Shown: positions 1 through 8,888 of the stretch, one piece after another | Layout: each line of letters opens with the position of its first letter | Position numbering within the stretch: position 1 is the first letter of the stretch | DNA from: Acidobacteriota bacterium | Lineage (GTDB): Bacteria; Acidobacteriota; Terriglobia; Terriglobales; Acidobacteriaceae | Direction of reading: 5' to 3' | NCBI GenBank assembly: GCA_023410055.1 | Contig: JAEYQK010000060.1 | Span: forward strand, 4,405 to 68,404 | DNA: 64,000 nt | Notes under the pieces: generated by a model | What the model saw: the letters and a program-made list of their open reading frames with translations, nothing else | Database searches by the model: none | What the model was told of the DNA's origin: nothing | Made by a program: the position numbers and the translations under genes

Positions 1-885
1 TGCTTTTCGGCTAAGTTCCTTGATGGGGCTGTCTGCCTGCGTTTCGAATTGCATGCGAAACGCGTTGCTGATTTCCGGCGATGGAGAAGCAATACCGTGA
101 AGAACAAGGCTGTCGCTTTCCTGCAACAATACTGCGACCAATTCCACCTGCAGCAATGAACAGATTGTTCCGGCTAATGCAGTACTAATACCTGGGGTAT
201 CAAGCTTCGACTGTAATGTCTCGGCGCACTGCACAAGAATCTCGGCTCGTCGGCGCTCTTCGGCCGAAGCTCTACTGAAACGCGCCGTTTGCATGAAACT
301 GCCGAGAACACCGGCAAAAACCATGGCCTTCCGGGCTGTGTCCTCACGGAAGAAGACAGGGTCATTATCGTGTAAGAGCGCGAGGGCGCCGATGACCCTA
401 CCTGCGCTTGTGACTGGCGCAACCATTGCCGACTTCGCAACGGTCGTACAAGTAGGCAGGAACTGAACTTTCGTAAGTCCATTTTGATAAATGGTTTTGC
501 CTGAACTAATTGCCTGCGAAACCAGATTGTCTTCGTCCAGGGAAATGACCGCGTCGGCTAAATCGCTCGAAATGCAACCATCTCCTGCAACGGGTTGCAA
601 TTCCCTGTTTTCGTTCAGGATCCAACAACAGGTTCCGCTCACGCCGAAAAGTGTTCTTGCATCCTCGCAGAATACCTGCGCCAGGGTTTTGTGATCCGCC
701 CCGGCACTGATGCCGCTGGATAGGTTCACAATGAGACGCCGAGAAGAATCGTCGTCGTCCCACTTCGCTGCCCGCGCGTTTTCGTGAGTAGATTCGTGCG
801 AGGGTCTCATACGCAGTGCAATGGCTGAGCCTGAATACTCTTCCTTTATCTCCGGGGGAGATTCGAAGGTACTCTGAATTCTCAT
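1..885 (-). CDS. GAF-domain sensor protein, N-terminal part (cut by window edge)
   Basis: This reading frame has no stop before base 1, so the gene continues to the left; 295 residues are visible. The start is the ATG at 885, which has an in-frame TGA a few codons upstream. After a polar N-terminus of about 50 residues comes a GAF-like domain (about 55-200) containing SAMVAPVTSAGRVIGALAL, the usual core strand pattern of GAF domains. A linker with RASAEERRRAEILVQCAETL starts a second GAF-like segment that runs off the edge. GAF proteins bind small ligands or cofactors and usually feed a histidine kinase, cyclase or phosphatase output domain; here the output domain lies outside the window. It is divergent from the chemosensory operon, so a sensory role is plausible but inferred. 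Confidence 0.8.
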   Translation of the reverse strand, partial: MRIQSTFESPPEIKEEYSGSAIALRMRPSHESTHENARAAKWDDDDSSRRLIVNLSSGISAGADHKTLAQVFCEDARTLFGVSGTCCWILNENRELQPVAGDGCISSDLADAVISLDEDNLVSQAISSGKTIYQNGLTKVQFLPTCTTVAKSAMVAPVTSAGRVIGALALLHDNDPVFFREDTARKAMVFAGVLGSFMQTARFSRASAEERRRAEILVQCAETLQSKLDTPGISTALAGTICSLLQVELVAVLLQESDSLVLHGIASPSPEISNAFRMQFETQADSPIKELSRKA

Positions 886-1386
886 TTTGAGTCAAGGTAT
901 TTAAGGTTGCTGTACCAACTCAGTTCACGTCGTTTTGGAGTCCGCAATCGTCTCACGATGAGAAGGGGGCGGGCTTATGAGCGGCTCCCATGAGACGGTT
1001 TCCCGATGGTCGGAGCCTAGCAAATCAAGCAGTCCAACCAATAACATCCTTATTTTTTAGGTACATAGGCACAAGCGGCGAATACTGCGAGATGTCTCGC
1101 AATGTGGCAAAGTCGTTGCAAATAGAGGTCTGGACAATTTTGCAGTGATCCTGCCGGAGCAGATGCAACCGCGCGAAGGCCGGAAGATCGATTCGGCTTT
1201 AGGTGGGCGTTGTCAAGTCCACCAAGGTAACCGTGGATGTTCGATTGTTGTTGAATCGGCACCTACAGTAATCGGTTAATGGAGTTTGAGCAGTAATCGG
1301 TTAATGGAGTTTGAGCCTGCCGCCAACAAGACGATGCAGGCGCAGCGCTTGAATGTAGCACTGGAGTTTTGTGCGGGGAGGTAGTC
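886..1386. other. Intergenic region between divergent GAF and TonB-domain genes
   Basis: About 500 bases with no convincing gene. It must hold the promoters of the leftward GAF gene and the rightward chemosensory operon, but I see no clear -35/-10 pair. The right part carries a perfect tandem duplication (1266-1315). An open frame on the plus strand (about 1058-1279) has no start near its beginning and could be a decayed gene; a 70-codon minus-strand frame (1050-1262) has no family features. Confidence 0.6.
1266..1315. repeat. Perfect 25-bp tandem duplication upstream of the chemosensory operon
   Basis: Two identical adjacent 25-base units (1266-1290 and 1291-1315, unit beginning CAGTAATCGG and ending GAGTTTGAG). 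They end 71 bases before the chosen TTG start of the TonB-domain gene, so the unit could duplicate a regulator site or simply be a slippage duplication. Confidence 0.95.
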
Positions 1387-1707
1387 TTGAAGTCCATTCA
1401 GAAGTGGTTGGTACTCGGTTGCCTGGGGTTGTCAATTCTGGCACTCACTGCTGCCGGCGAAGATAGACGCAAGGTAAAAGGTGTCAAGGTAGAACCGCGT
1501 TATCCGGAAGTTGCCAAGAGGTTTCGGCTGTCTGGAACAGTGAAGATAGAAGTGACAATAACCCCTGCTGGCACTGTGAAGTCAACGAAGGTTATAGGGG
1601 GGCACCCGGTTCTGGCAGAGGCGGCCCTCGACGCGGTGAAGAGATGGAAGTATGAAGCAGCAAATGAAGAGACCGTGCAGGTTGAAAGCGTGGCCTTCAC
1701 ACAGTGA
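1387..1707 (+). CDS. Short secreted TonB C-terminal-domain protein
   Basis: The 106-residue product has a hydrophobic N-terminal segment (about 5-24) followed directly by a TonB C-terminal domain: YPEVAKRF, SGTVKIEVTITPAG, and AALDAVKRWKYEA match the family core. The long proline-rich periplasmic spacer of canonical TonB is absent, and no ExbB/ExbD genes are nearby. The TTG start is chosen because GGGGAGG (1375-1381) sits 5 bases upstream; the frame stays open to a weaker TTG at 1369. It precedes the MCP gene by 75 bases, so co-transcription with the chemosensory genes is possible. Such stand-alone domains are common in Acidobacteria and need not energise transport. Family assignment is firm; function is unknown. 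Confidence 0.85.
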   Translation: MKSIQKWLVLGCLGLSILALTAAGEDRRKVKGVKVEPRYPEVAKRFRLSGTVKIEVTITPAGTVKSTKVIGGHPVLAEAALDAVKRWKYEAANEETVQVESVAFTQ

Positions 1708-1782
1708 TAGCTGACGGTTCTCTTTATTTTTCAGGAATCTAGTCACGCCAGCATTCTAAGTACCAGGCGTGGAGGCATCGAG

Positions 1783-3714
1783 ATGAAGATAGCAAAAAGA
1801 TTGTACCTGACGGTCGGGATAATCCTCGGACTTGTCGTTGTTTTGTTCTTGGCGAATTTCTTTGTCGTCAGGCATGAGCAAAACTCTCGTAGTCTGACTA
1901 TGCAAACCGAGGGTATCCGTCGACAGTTGCTCGATAACCGGCTTGCTCTCAGTAACTATCTGCTCACGGGCGCTCCCGGCGAAGCAGACAGACTCGTTGC
2001 TGGCATGAGCGCGCTGCAGGGTCTCATTAAGACAACCCAGGAAAATGCCGGGGGAGACTCACAAGGCGATCCGTTGTCGAAGCTATCTGCGGCTGAAACC
2101 GAATGGGAGAAGAATTTCGCCCGGCCAATGGTTGAACGACGAAAGGCGGTCGACCGGGGAGATGCCACCGCGAGCGAGTTGCAGATCCAGTACGTGACTC
2201 AGGATCCTGGGGCCTGGCTCGATAAGTCTTCGAAATTGGTGGACCAGGCCGAAGCTGACCGACTGAAATCTGATAATACTGCGTCCAATCTGACGACCTA
2301 CGGAACTTTGATCCTCACCCTGATTCTGCTTTCCGTTGGCGTCTTCATTTCTATACGCACCGCCAACTCGATCACCCATCCACTCGACCAACTGATCTTC
2401 GTTACGCGTGAGATTGGCGAATCTGGCGATCTCGAACACAATATCGATATCAATCGCGAAGACGAAATCGGCGATCTGGCTCGCAGCTTCGCAAAGATGG
2501 TTTCATACCTCAAAGAAATGGCAGCGATCTCTGAGGCAATTGCTGGTGGAGATCTCTCAAACGAAATCGAGCCACGGTCCAAGAGAGACATTCTGGGACA
2601 TGCGTTTGTGCGCATGACAGAAGGCTTGCAGGCACTGGTACGCAGCGTCCGCGATGCCGCCTCACAAGTTGCCAGCGGATCCAACCAGGTAGCCAACGCT
2701 TCCGACGAAACCGCCAAGGTCAGCGTGCAATCTTCTTCGGCCATCGACGAAGTAACGAGCACCATGCACGAGATGAGCATCAACGTGCAGAACATGGTGA
2801 AGAGCACGCAGGTACAGGCATCCAGCGTTAGCGAAACGTCCGCCTCGATCGACGAAATGGTCGCTTCGATTCAACGCGTTGCAGACACGGCCAAGGTCCT
2901 GCTGGACATATCCAACCGTTCGCGACAGGAAGTTCAGAATGGTATCGCCAGCATGGAGAAATCGTCGGATGGCCTGAATCGCATCACGGAATCGATTCAG
3001 GCATCAGGATCGATCATCACGGTGCTGGGCCAGCGCGCAGATGATATCGGAAAGATCATCGAGGTGATCGACGATATCTCCGAGCAGACTAACCTTCTCG
3101 CTCTTAATGCCGCCATTGAGGCTGCTCGAGCCGGCGAACACGGTCTCGGATTTGCAGTAGTCGCGGATGAAGTACGTAAGCTGGCCGAAAAATCAGCCCA
3201 GTCCACGAAAGAGATCTCTGAGTTGATTCAAGGAATTCAGAAGGAAGCGCGAAACGCCGTCGAAAAGATGGATAAGAGCACTTCCATCGTAAGCGAAGGC
3301 TTGTTGCTGGGCGGGGAGTTGAGCTCAGCCCTGAAGAAGATCTCAAACGTCGTGACCGAAGTCTACAAATTCGCCCAGGAGATCGGCGCAGCTACGAACG
3401 AGCAATCTCATGGCTCGTCGCAGATTGCGAAAGCCACGACTCGCTTGAACGAGATTACGCACGAGATCAATTCGTCCGTCGAAGAGCAGGCCTCCGGCAC
3501 GCAGGCCGTAGTCCGAGCCATGGAACGCATGCGCGAACTCGTGCAGCAAACGACTTCCAGTTCGACAGAGCTTGCGGCCTCCTCGGAGCAGATGTCCAAG
3601 ATGTCGCGGTCGCTGCTTGAAGTCATGGATCGCTTTAGGCTGGATTTCGCTGCCGGCAACCTGAGCGGCCAGGGTACTTCGCGTTCGGCTCGTGCTGCAG
3701 CAGGCAGGGGCTGA
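1783..3714 (+). CDS. Methyl-accepting chemotaxis protein
   Basis: 643-residue inner-membrane chemoreceptor. A first membrane helix lies at about 8-30. A periplasmic helical sensor region of about 140 residues follows, resembling CHASE3/4-helix-bundle types (RRQLLDNRLALSNYLLTG). The second membrane helix is near 170-192, with HAMP-like segments at about 193-285. The cytoplasmic signalling hairpin has the conserved tip EQTNLLALNAAIEAARAGE and then VVADEVRKLAEKS. There is no C-terminal NWETF-type tether for CheR/CheB. It is the only receptor in the operon and lies 14 bases before cheW, so it is probably the dedicated input of this array. Ligand unknown. The start ATG has GAGG about 10 bases upstream. 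Confidence 0.97.
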   Translation: MKIAKRLYLTVGIILGLVVVLFLANFFVVRHEQNSRSLTMQTEGIRRQLLDNRLALSNYLLTGAPGEADRLVAGMSALQGLIKTTQENAGGDSQGDPLSKLSAAETEWEKNFARPMVERRKAVDRGDATASELQIQYVTQDPGAWLDKSSKLVDQAEADRLKSDNTASNLTTYGTLILTLILLSVGVFISIRTANSITHPLDQLIFVTREIGESGDLEHNIDINREDEIGDLARSFAKMVSYLKEMAAISEAIAGGDLSNEIEPRSKRDILGHAFVRMTEGLQALVRSVRDAASQVASGSNQVANASDETAKVSVQSSSAIDEVTSTMHEMSINVQNMVKSTQVQASSVSETSASIDEMVASIQRVADTAKVLLDISNRSRQEVQNGIASMEKSSDGLNRITESIQASGSIITVLGQRADDIGKIIEVIDDISEQTNLLALNAAIEAARAGEHGLGFAVVADEVRKLAEKSAQSTKEISELIQGIQKEARNAVEKMDKSTSIVSEGLLLGGELSSALKKISNVVTEVYKFAQEIGAATNEQSHGSSQIAKATTRLNEITHEINSSVEEQASGTQAVVRAMERMRELVQQTTSSSTELAASSEQMSKMSRSLLEVMDRFRLDFAAGNLSGQGTSRSARAAAGRG

Positions 3715-3728
3715 TCCGGGAGAGAGAT

Positions 3729-4208
3729 ATGGCAAAGGACCTGCACATCGTCGGGTTCCGTGTTGGCACTGAAACGTTCGGTGTTCCGATTTCCATGGTT
3801 CACGAAATCGTGAGAGTACCGGCAATCACGGCCGTGCCGGAATCGCCCGACTGCGTCGAAGGAGTCATCAACCTCCGAGGCCGGATCATTCCTGTCGTCG
3901 ATCTTCGGAAGCGTTTCGGCGAGAAATCCATCGCATCCGGGAAGAAGAACCGTATCCTTGTCGCCGAGGTTGAATCGAAGATGATCGGTTTGATAGTCGA
4001 TGCGGCATCCGAAGTGCTAAAGATTCCACCCTCGGAAGTAGATCCTCCACCGAACGTTTTCGAAGAGGGTGAAGTCAATTACGTAACGGGCGTCGGCAAA
4101 CTGGGCGGCCGATTGATAATTATGATCGACCTGACCAGGATTCTCCAACGGGGCGAATTACGCCGGGTCGGAGAGTTGCTTGAAGAAGCTGAGGCTGCCT
4201 CAGCGTAA
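3729..4208 (+). CDS. cheW: CheW chemotaxis coupling protein
   Basis: 159 residues, the normal length of a single-domain CheW. It shows the SH3-like CheW fold pattern: FRVGTETFGVPISMVHEI, then GVINLRGRIIPVVDLRKRF, and a final LGGRLIIMIDL strand. CheW links the MCP signalling tip to the P5 domain of CheA. The ATG at 3729 follows a GGGAGAGAG ribosome site. The acidic, alanine-rich tail after residue 150 is short and unremarkable. It sits between its expected partners MCP and CheR/CheA. Confidence 0.97.
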   Translation: MAKDLHIVGFRVGTETFGVPISMVHEIVRVPAITAVPESPDCVEGVINLRGRIIPVVDLRKRFGEKSIASGKKNRILVAEVESKMIGLIVDAASEVLKIPPSEVDPPPNVFEEGEVNYVTGVGKLGGRLIIMIDLTRILQRGELRRVGELLEEAEAASA

Positions 4209-4243
4209 GTCGTACTGAGTTGTGCAGCAATCGGAATTGAAAA

Positions 4244-5146
4244 ATGGGTACATCGACACCTATTCAACTAAGTGAACCAGAATTGAAGCTCCTGCAGACA
4301 CTTGTCTATCAGGAATGTGGGATGTGTTTCGATGAGCGGCGCACCCACTTTCTGCAGGATCGATTGCAGCGACGCCTGAAAGCCTGTCAGCTTGACACTT
4401 TCTACAGTTACTATCGCCTTCTCACCAGCCATGAGGGCAAGAAGGAATTGGCCGCGCTCGTTGAGAATCTCACTGTTAATGAGACGAGTTTTTTCCGCAA
4501 CAAGCCTCAGCTCGATCTATTTGCCAAGGCCACGCTCGAAGAGCTGCTTCGTCGAAAGCAGGAGCGGCGTGATTGGAACCTGCGCATCTGGAGCGCGGGG
4601 TGCTCGACTGGTCAAGAGCCGTACACTCTGGCTATGTTGATTGCCGACACATTGGCGTACTACTATCTTCGCAATCCCCTGCCCTTCGAAATGCCTTCTC
4701 CAAAGCCGTTGATCCCTCCTCCATGGAAGGTTGAAATATTGGCTTCGGATATCAGCTATTCGGTTTTGAGAGCTGGACAGGATGGCATCTACGCCGAAAA
4801 TCACATGGACACGGTCGACTACGTTTATCGGCTCCGATACTTCGATAAGGTTGGCGATCGGTACGCGATAAAGCGAACCCTCAAGGAACTTATACATTTC
4901 GATTTTCACAACTTGAAAACGGAATTCTTGCCGCAACGAAATGACGTTATCTTCTGCCGCAACGTCATGATCTACTTCGATGAAGCCGAACAGCGAAGAT
5001 TGGTTGAGAAATTCTATCGATGTCTGAATCCGGAAGGTTATCTGTTCGTAGGTCACGCAGAGAGTCTGTTCGGGCTGACGGACAAGTTTCGCATGATTCA
5101 CGAGAACAACGGAACCGGCTATCAGAGAATCGAGGGTAAAGAGTGA
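4244..5146 (+). CDS. cheR: CheR receptor glutamate methyltransferase
   Basis: 300 residues. It begins with the small all-alpha CheR N-terminal domain (about 10-65), continues with NLTVNETSFFRNKPQ, and carries the SAM-binding motif IWSAGCSTGQEPYTLAML near residue 115. The late motif FCRNVMIYFDE near 240 is diagnostic of CheR. It transfers methyl groups from SAM to receptor glutamates to reset the sensor. There is no TPR extension. Its stop overlaps the GTG start of cheA (GTGA), which indicates translational coupling. Confidence 0.97.
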   Translation: MGTSTPIQLSEPELKLLQTLVYQECGMCFDERRTHFLQDRLQRRLKACQLDTFYSYYRLLTSHEGKKELAALVENLTVNETSFFRNKPQLDLFAKATLEELLRRKQERRDWNLRIWSAGCSTGQEPYTLAMLIADTLAYYYLRNPLPFEMPSPKPLIPPPWKVEILASDISYSVLRAGQDGIYAENHMDTVDYVYRLRYFDKVGDRYAIKRTLKELIHFDFHNLKTEFLPQRNDVIFCRNVMIYFDEAEQRRLVEKFYRCLNPEGYLFVGHAESLFGLTDKFRMIHENNGTGYQRIEGKE

Positions 5147-7287
5147 GCTTCTTCTCCGACGAGCGAACGAACGAACTTAGGGAACTCTTTTTTGAGAGCG
5201 CGCAGGAATTGTTGCAGGTTCTCAACGAGGAGGGCCTTGAGCTCGAGAAGCGCCCCGGGGACAGTGAAGTCATCCGCAGTATTCGCCGCACAGTTCACAC
5301 TCTCAAAGGGGACTCTGCCGCTTGCGGCTATAAGGAATTGAGCGAACTGGCGCACGAGTTGGAAGACGTGCTCACTCCCGATCTGGCTAAGCGCGACGGT
5401 GCGGAAGTTGTGCAAGTCGTGCTCAGCGCGGCCGACATCTTCGACTCGATGTTGCAAGCTTATCGAGGGAATATCCAGCCACCGGCGGGAGATCCTCTGC
5501 GCGAGCTGATCAAGGGATTAAAGCAAAAGCCATCCGATCACGGCGGGCGTACGTTTACTCCCGCGTTTGCGTGGACCGAGTATGACCGTCTGGTGATTCA
5601 GCAAAACAGCAACGGCAGAGCAACATACTGCGTCGGCGTCGAGTTGGACCCGCAGTGCCTGATGAAATCGGCCGCCTTTCAGATGATCTACACGGTTTTG
5701 AAAGAAGCCGGGACGATCCTGGCCTCGCACCCTGAAGAAGCTGGCTCCTGCGAGAATCTGACTTCTGTCGAGGCGGTTATTGCGAGCGAGCAGTCGCCCG
5801 AATGGATAATAAAGAAGTGCCGAATTCCCTCAATCTCATCGGTAGTTGTGGTGAAACCGTACGGTTCAGCACCCGCTTCCCCGCTCCAGGACACACAATT
5901 GGGAGGCGCATTAGCTGGACTGCCTGATCTCAAGGTTGAGTCCGTTCTCGAAGCGCCCGTCGCTGTGTCCACGAAGCATCCGGCGGAGGCGGAAGATGTT
6001 CATCAAGGCGGCGCGGCACCAGTAGTAACAGCCACCGAGAACATATTGCGCGTGGATGCTGAACGAATCGACAACGTTCTGAACCTGGTAGGGGAACTGA
6101 TAATCGGAAAGTCGATGTTGCACCAGGCGATTGCCGAATTCGGCAAACGCTTCCCCAAAGATCCTCTCCGGAATAAGTTCGCGGATATGATGGCTCTTCA
6201 ATCACAGGCCCTCAATGAACTTCAGCGGTCCGTGATGAAGATCAGGATGGTGCCGGTCGAGCAGCTTTTCCGGCGATTCCCGCGCATTGTGCGCGATGTT
6301 GCCAAGTCCCGGTCCAAAGACGTCATCCTTGAAACGGGAGGCGCTGAGACTGACCTCGATAAGAGTGTACTCGACGCTCTGGCCGAACCAATGACGCACC
6401 TGATACGCAACGCAGTCGATCATGGAATCGAAACGCCGGCGGAACGAGTTGCAGCAGGAAAGCCCGCACAAGGGAGGGTTCGCCTGGATGCCTATCATCA
6501 CGGAAATCAGGTTGTGATCGAAGTCTCCGATGATGGCAAAGGAATCGACCCGCAAAAAATCATAACTAAGGCGATAGCCACAGGAATTGTGAATGCCGAA
6601 AGCGCGGCTCGTTTAACCGACGGCGAGATTTTGGAGTTAATTTTCCAGCCAGGGTTCAGTACCGCCCAAGAAGTCACTGAGATATCCGGCCGCGGCGTCG
6701 GACTTGACGTAGTGAAGACGGTTTTGGAACGCATGAAAGGGTCCGTTGCGGTACAGAGTCGTATTGGAGAGGGAACGAAATTCCTGCTCAAAGTACCGCT
6801 TACGCTCGCTATCATCAGAGCACTGCTGTTTAGAGCTGCCGAGCGCCTGTACGCGGTTCCAATCAGCTCAGTGCTGGAGATCACGCGGGCTCGCGACTCC
6901 GAAATCCATCGGGTGGATGGTCACGAAGTGCTGAACTTGAGGCAGGACATCATTACACTCGTCCGCCCAAACAGACTCGCCCGGAAGAATGGAAACGGAG
7001 CGAAGGGATCCGGCAGAATGTTCATCATTGTCGTATCTCTGGTGGATCGAAAGTTCGGCTTGGTGGTGGACAAAGTTGTTGGCGAGGCGGAGTTAGTGAT
7101 TAAGGCACTGGATGATCACGTCATTTCAACAGACTTGGTCAGCGGTGCTTCAATTCTAGGTGATGGGACAGTCGTGCTTATTCTTAACGTAGCAGCCCTT
7201 GTGGAAAGATTGGGAAGAATCAAGGATTCTTCAATGCGCGATGCTGCAGATGAGACCAATCCTGAGGCGATGAGGGCACAAGTATGA
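5143..7287 (+). CDS. cheA: CheA chemotaxis histidine kinase
   Basis: 714 residues. The P1 phosphotransfer domain contains RRTVHTLKGDSAACG with the phospho-accepting His at about 52. A less conserved region (about 150-290) stands in place of P2. The P3 dimerisation helices follow (LNLVGELIIGKSMLHQ). The P4 ATPase has the N box HLIRNAVDHGIE, the G1 box VSDDGKGID and the G2 box GRGVGLDVVKTV. The CheW-like P5 domain is at the C-terminus. It autophosphorylates and passes phosphate to CheB and the CheY-like protein. The GTG start overlaps the cheR stop, and its own stop overlaps the cheB ATG, so these genes are tightly coupled. Confidence 0.97.
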   Translation: MSFFSDERTNELRELFFESAQELLQVLNEEGLELEKRPGDSEVIRSIRRTVHTLKGDSAACGYKELSELAHELEDVLTPDLAKRDGAEVVQVVLSAADIFDSMLQAYRGNIQPPAGDPLRELIKGLKQKPSDHGGRTFTPAFAWTEYDRLVIQQNSNGRATYCVGVELDPQCLMKSAAFQMIYTVLKEAGTILASHPEEAGSCENLTSVEAVIASEQSPEWIIKKCRIPSISSVVVVKPYGSAPASPLQDTQLGGALAGLPDLKVESVLEAPVAVSTKHPAEAEDVHQGGAAPVVTATENILRVDAERIDNVLNLVGELIIGKSMLHQAIAEFGKRFPKDPLRNKFADMMALQSQALNELQRSVMKIRMVPVEQLFRRFPRIVRDVAKSRSKDVILETGGAETDLDKSVLDALAEPMTHLIRNAVDHGIETPAERVAAGKPAQGRVRLDAYHHGNQVVIEVSDDGKGIDPQKIITKAIATGIVNAESAARLTDGEILELIFQPGFSTAQEVTEISGRGVGLDVVKTVLERMKGSVAVQSRIGEGTKFLLKVPLTLAIIRALLFRAAERLYAVPISSVLEITRARDSEIHRVDGHEVLNLRQDIITLVRPNRLARKNGNGAKGSGRMFIIVVSLVDRKFGLVVDKVVGEAELVIKALDDHVISTDLVSGASILGDGTVVLILNVAALVERLGRIKDSSMRDAADETNPEAMRAQV

Positions 7288-8393
7288 CCAGGCAGACAGT
7301 CCGAGTTCTGGTCGTCGACGATTCTGCCCTGATGCGGAAGCTGATCCCGCAGATCATAGAACGGGATCCTTCTATTCATGTGGTTGGGACCGCTATCGAT
7401 GGCGAGTTTGCGCTGAAGAAGATCACCGAGCTCAAGCCGCATGTGATCACACTTGACCTTGAAATGCCCCGGATGGGTGGCATGGAAACGCTCAAGGAGA
7501 TCATGCGGAAGCATCGGTTGCCAGTGATTGTGGTGAGCGCCCACAGTACGGAAGGCGCATCATCCACGTTCAAGGCACTATCGTTGGGAGCTTTCGACTT
7601 CGTCACAAAGCCCAAAGACGCCGCGTCGGCACACATGGACGCAATTGCCACCGAGCTGATCACAAAGATCAAGGTGGCGGCCCAGACTCGTTTCCCACAG
7701 TCGCCGAGCTCAATTCCCTCTTATCAAATGGACACCCCCATTCGCCCCGTAAAGTTTGAAAACGGGACGGTTAGGCCCAGAACTGGCGGGATACCGAACA
7801 AGATCGTGGCAATCGGGGTTTCAACGGGGGGTCCCAACGCGGTTCAATACGTCTTGTCCCAGTTACCGCCCGACTTCCCGGGATCGATTGTGATTGTGCA
7901 GCACATGCCGGAAGGTTTTACTGACATGTTTGCCAAGCGTCTAGACGAATGTTGTGCGATCGAGGTGAAAGAAGCACAGTCAGGTGACCTGCTGGTTGCT
8001 GGCCGCGCCCTCATTTGCCCAGGCAATAGGCATATTCGCGTCAAACGGATGCCACTCGGTGATATCGTAGTCCTTTCAGACGAAGACAAGGTGAATGGTC
8101 ACCGGCCGTCAGTGGATGTCCTTTTCCGATCGGTAGCAAGCGAGTTCGGACCGTTTGGCATGGCGCTGCTAATGACGGGAATGGGTGATGACGGAGCTGA
8201 CGCCATGGGTGAGATCAAGGCTGCCGGCGGACTCACGGTAGCCCAGAGTGAAGATTCCTGTGTTGTTTTCGGAATGCCCAAAGCAGCGATTGAGCGTGGT
8301 TTCGCAAGCCGCGTCGTTTCGCTTGACGCGCTGGCAAACACGCTACAGGTTCAGTGTGGCGCTCAGCGCAGTGCAAAGGTTTCAAGATACTAG
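7284..8393 (+). CDS. cheB: CheB protein-glutamate methylesterase
   Basis: 369 residues. The N-terminal receiver has VLVVDDSALMRKL and the phospho-acceptor Asp near 58 in TLDLEMPRMGG. A linker of about 50 residues leads to the methylesterase domain with catalytic Ser in GVSTGGPN, His in VQHMPEGFT and Asp in MTGMGDDGADAM. It removes receptor methyl groups when phosphorylated by CheA. It starts inside the last codons of cheA (ATGA overlap). Confidence 0.97.
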   Translation: MTRQTVRVLVVDDSALMRKLIPQIIERDPSIHVVGTAIDGEFALKKITELKPHVITLDLEMPRMGGMETLKEIMRKHRLPVIVVSAHSTEGASSTFKALSLGAFDFVTKPKDAASAHMDAIATELITKIKVAAQTRFPQSPSSIPSYQMDTPIRPVKFENGTVRPRTGGIPNKIVAIGVSTGGPNAVQYVLSQLPPDFPGSIVIVQHMPEGFTDMFAKRLDECCAIEVKEAQSGDLLVAGRALICPGNRHIRVKRMPLGDIVVLSDEDKVNGHRPSVDVLFRSVASEFGPFGMALLMTGMGDDGADAMGEIKAAGGLTVAQSEDSCVVFGMPKAAIERGFASRVVSLDALANTLQVQCGAQRSAKVSRY

Positions 8394-8401
8394 GCTTTCC
8401 C

Positions 8402-8417
8402 CCTCAGGAGACTGAGG
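8402..8417 (+). other. Small perfect hairpin between cheB and the CheY-like gene
   Basis: CCTCAG (8402-8407), GAGA loop, CTGAGG (8412-8417) form a perfect 6-bp stem with a GNRA tetraloop in the 51-base gap. No T-tract follows, so it is not a terminator; it could influence mRNA processing. A strong GGAGGAG ribosome site for the next gene lies downstream. Confidence 0.5.
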
Positions 8418-8444
8418 AGGGCTGGTTACTCGGAGGAGTGGTTT

Positions 8445-8885
8445 ATGGAACAGTTTCCGGCTTTGCTCCGCAGCAAAGACCGTCAACCGGTGCGATATCT
8501 CGTGGTGGACGATTCGGTCTTTGCCCGGAAAAACCTGACTAAAATGATAGATATGTTCGGCGGCCAGGTGGCGGGCGAGGCGGGTGACGGCTGCACCGCC
8601 ATCACCGAATATGACCGGGTCACCCCCGACATCGTTTTGATGGATATCACGATGCCGCAGATGGAAGGAATTGAGGCGGCGGATCGGATCGTTCGTCAGC
8701 ACCCGGACGCAAGGGTGGTTATGGTTTCGTCGGTGGGATATCAGGAGAACATTGTTGCGGCACTGCAGAAGGGTGCGCGACACTTTGTCCAGAAACCGGT
8801 GAAACCTGAGGTTCTTTACGAGGTTATCAAGTATGTCATGGGCGAGGATGGGATCACCGCCGATGGCGCAGGCGCCGGAGCGTAG
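8445..8885 (+). CDS. cheY: CheY-like single-domain response regulator
   Basis: 146 residues with one receiver domain after a 16-residue N-terminal extension. The acidic pair is in YLVVDDSVFAR, the phospho-acceptor Asp near 67 in IVLMDITMPQMEG, the conserved Ser/Thr in VVMVSS, and the Lys in HFVQKPVKP. The partner output (flagellar switch or other) cannot be told from the sequence because no motility genes are present here. GGAGGAG lies just before the ATG. Only 3 bases separate it from the CheX-like gene, whose product would be expected to dephosphorylate it. Confidence 0.95.
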   Translation: MEQFPALLRSKDRQPVRYLVVDDSVFARKNLTKMIDMFGGQVAGEAGDGCTAITEYDRVTPDIVLMDITMPQMEGIEAADRIVRQHPDARVVMVSSVGYQENIVAALQKGARHFVQKPVKPEVLYEVIKYVMGEDGITADGAGAGA

Positions 8886-8888
8886 TCT

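Noticed and set aside
1050..1262. 70-codon minus-strand frame in the first intergenic gap
   Set aside because: No ribosome site, no recognisable motif and composition unlike the neighbours.
1058..1279. Open plus-strand frame that reads like a protein fragment
   Set aside because: No start codon near its beginning and no family resemblance; at most a decayed gene.
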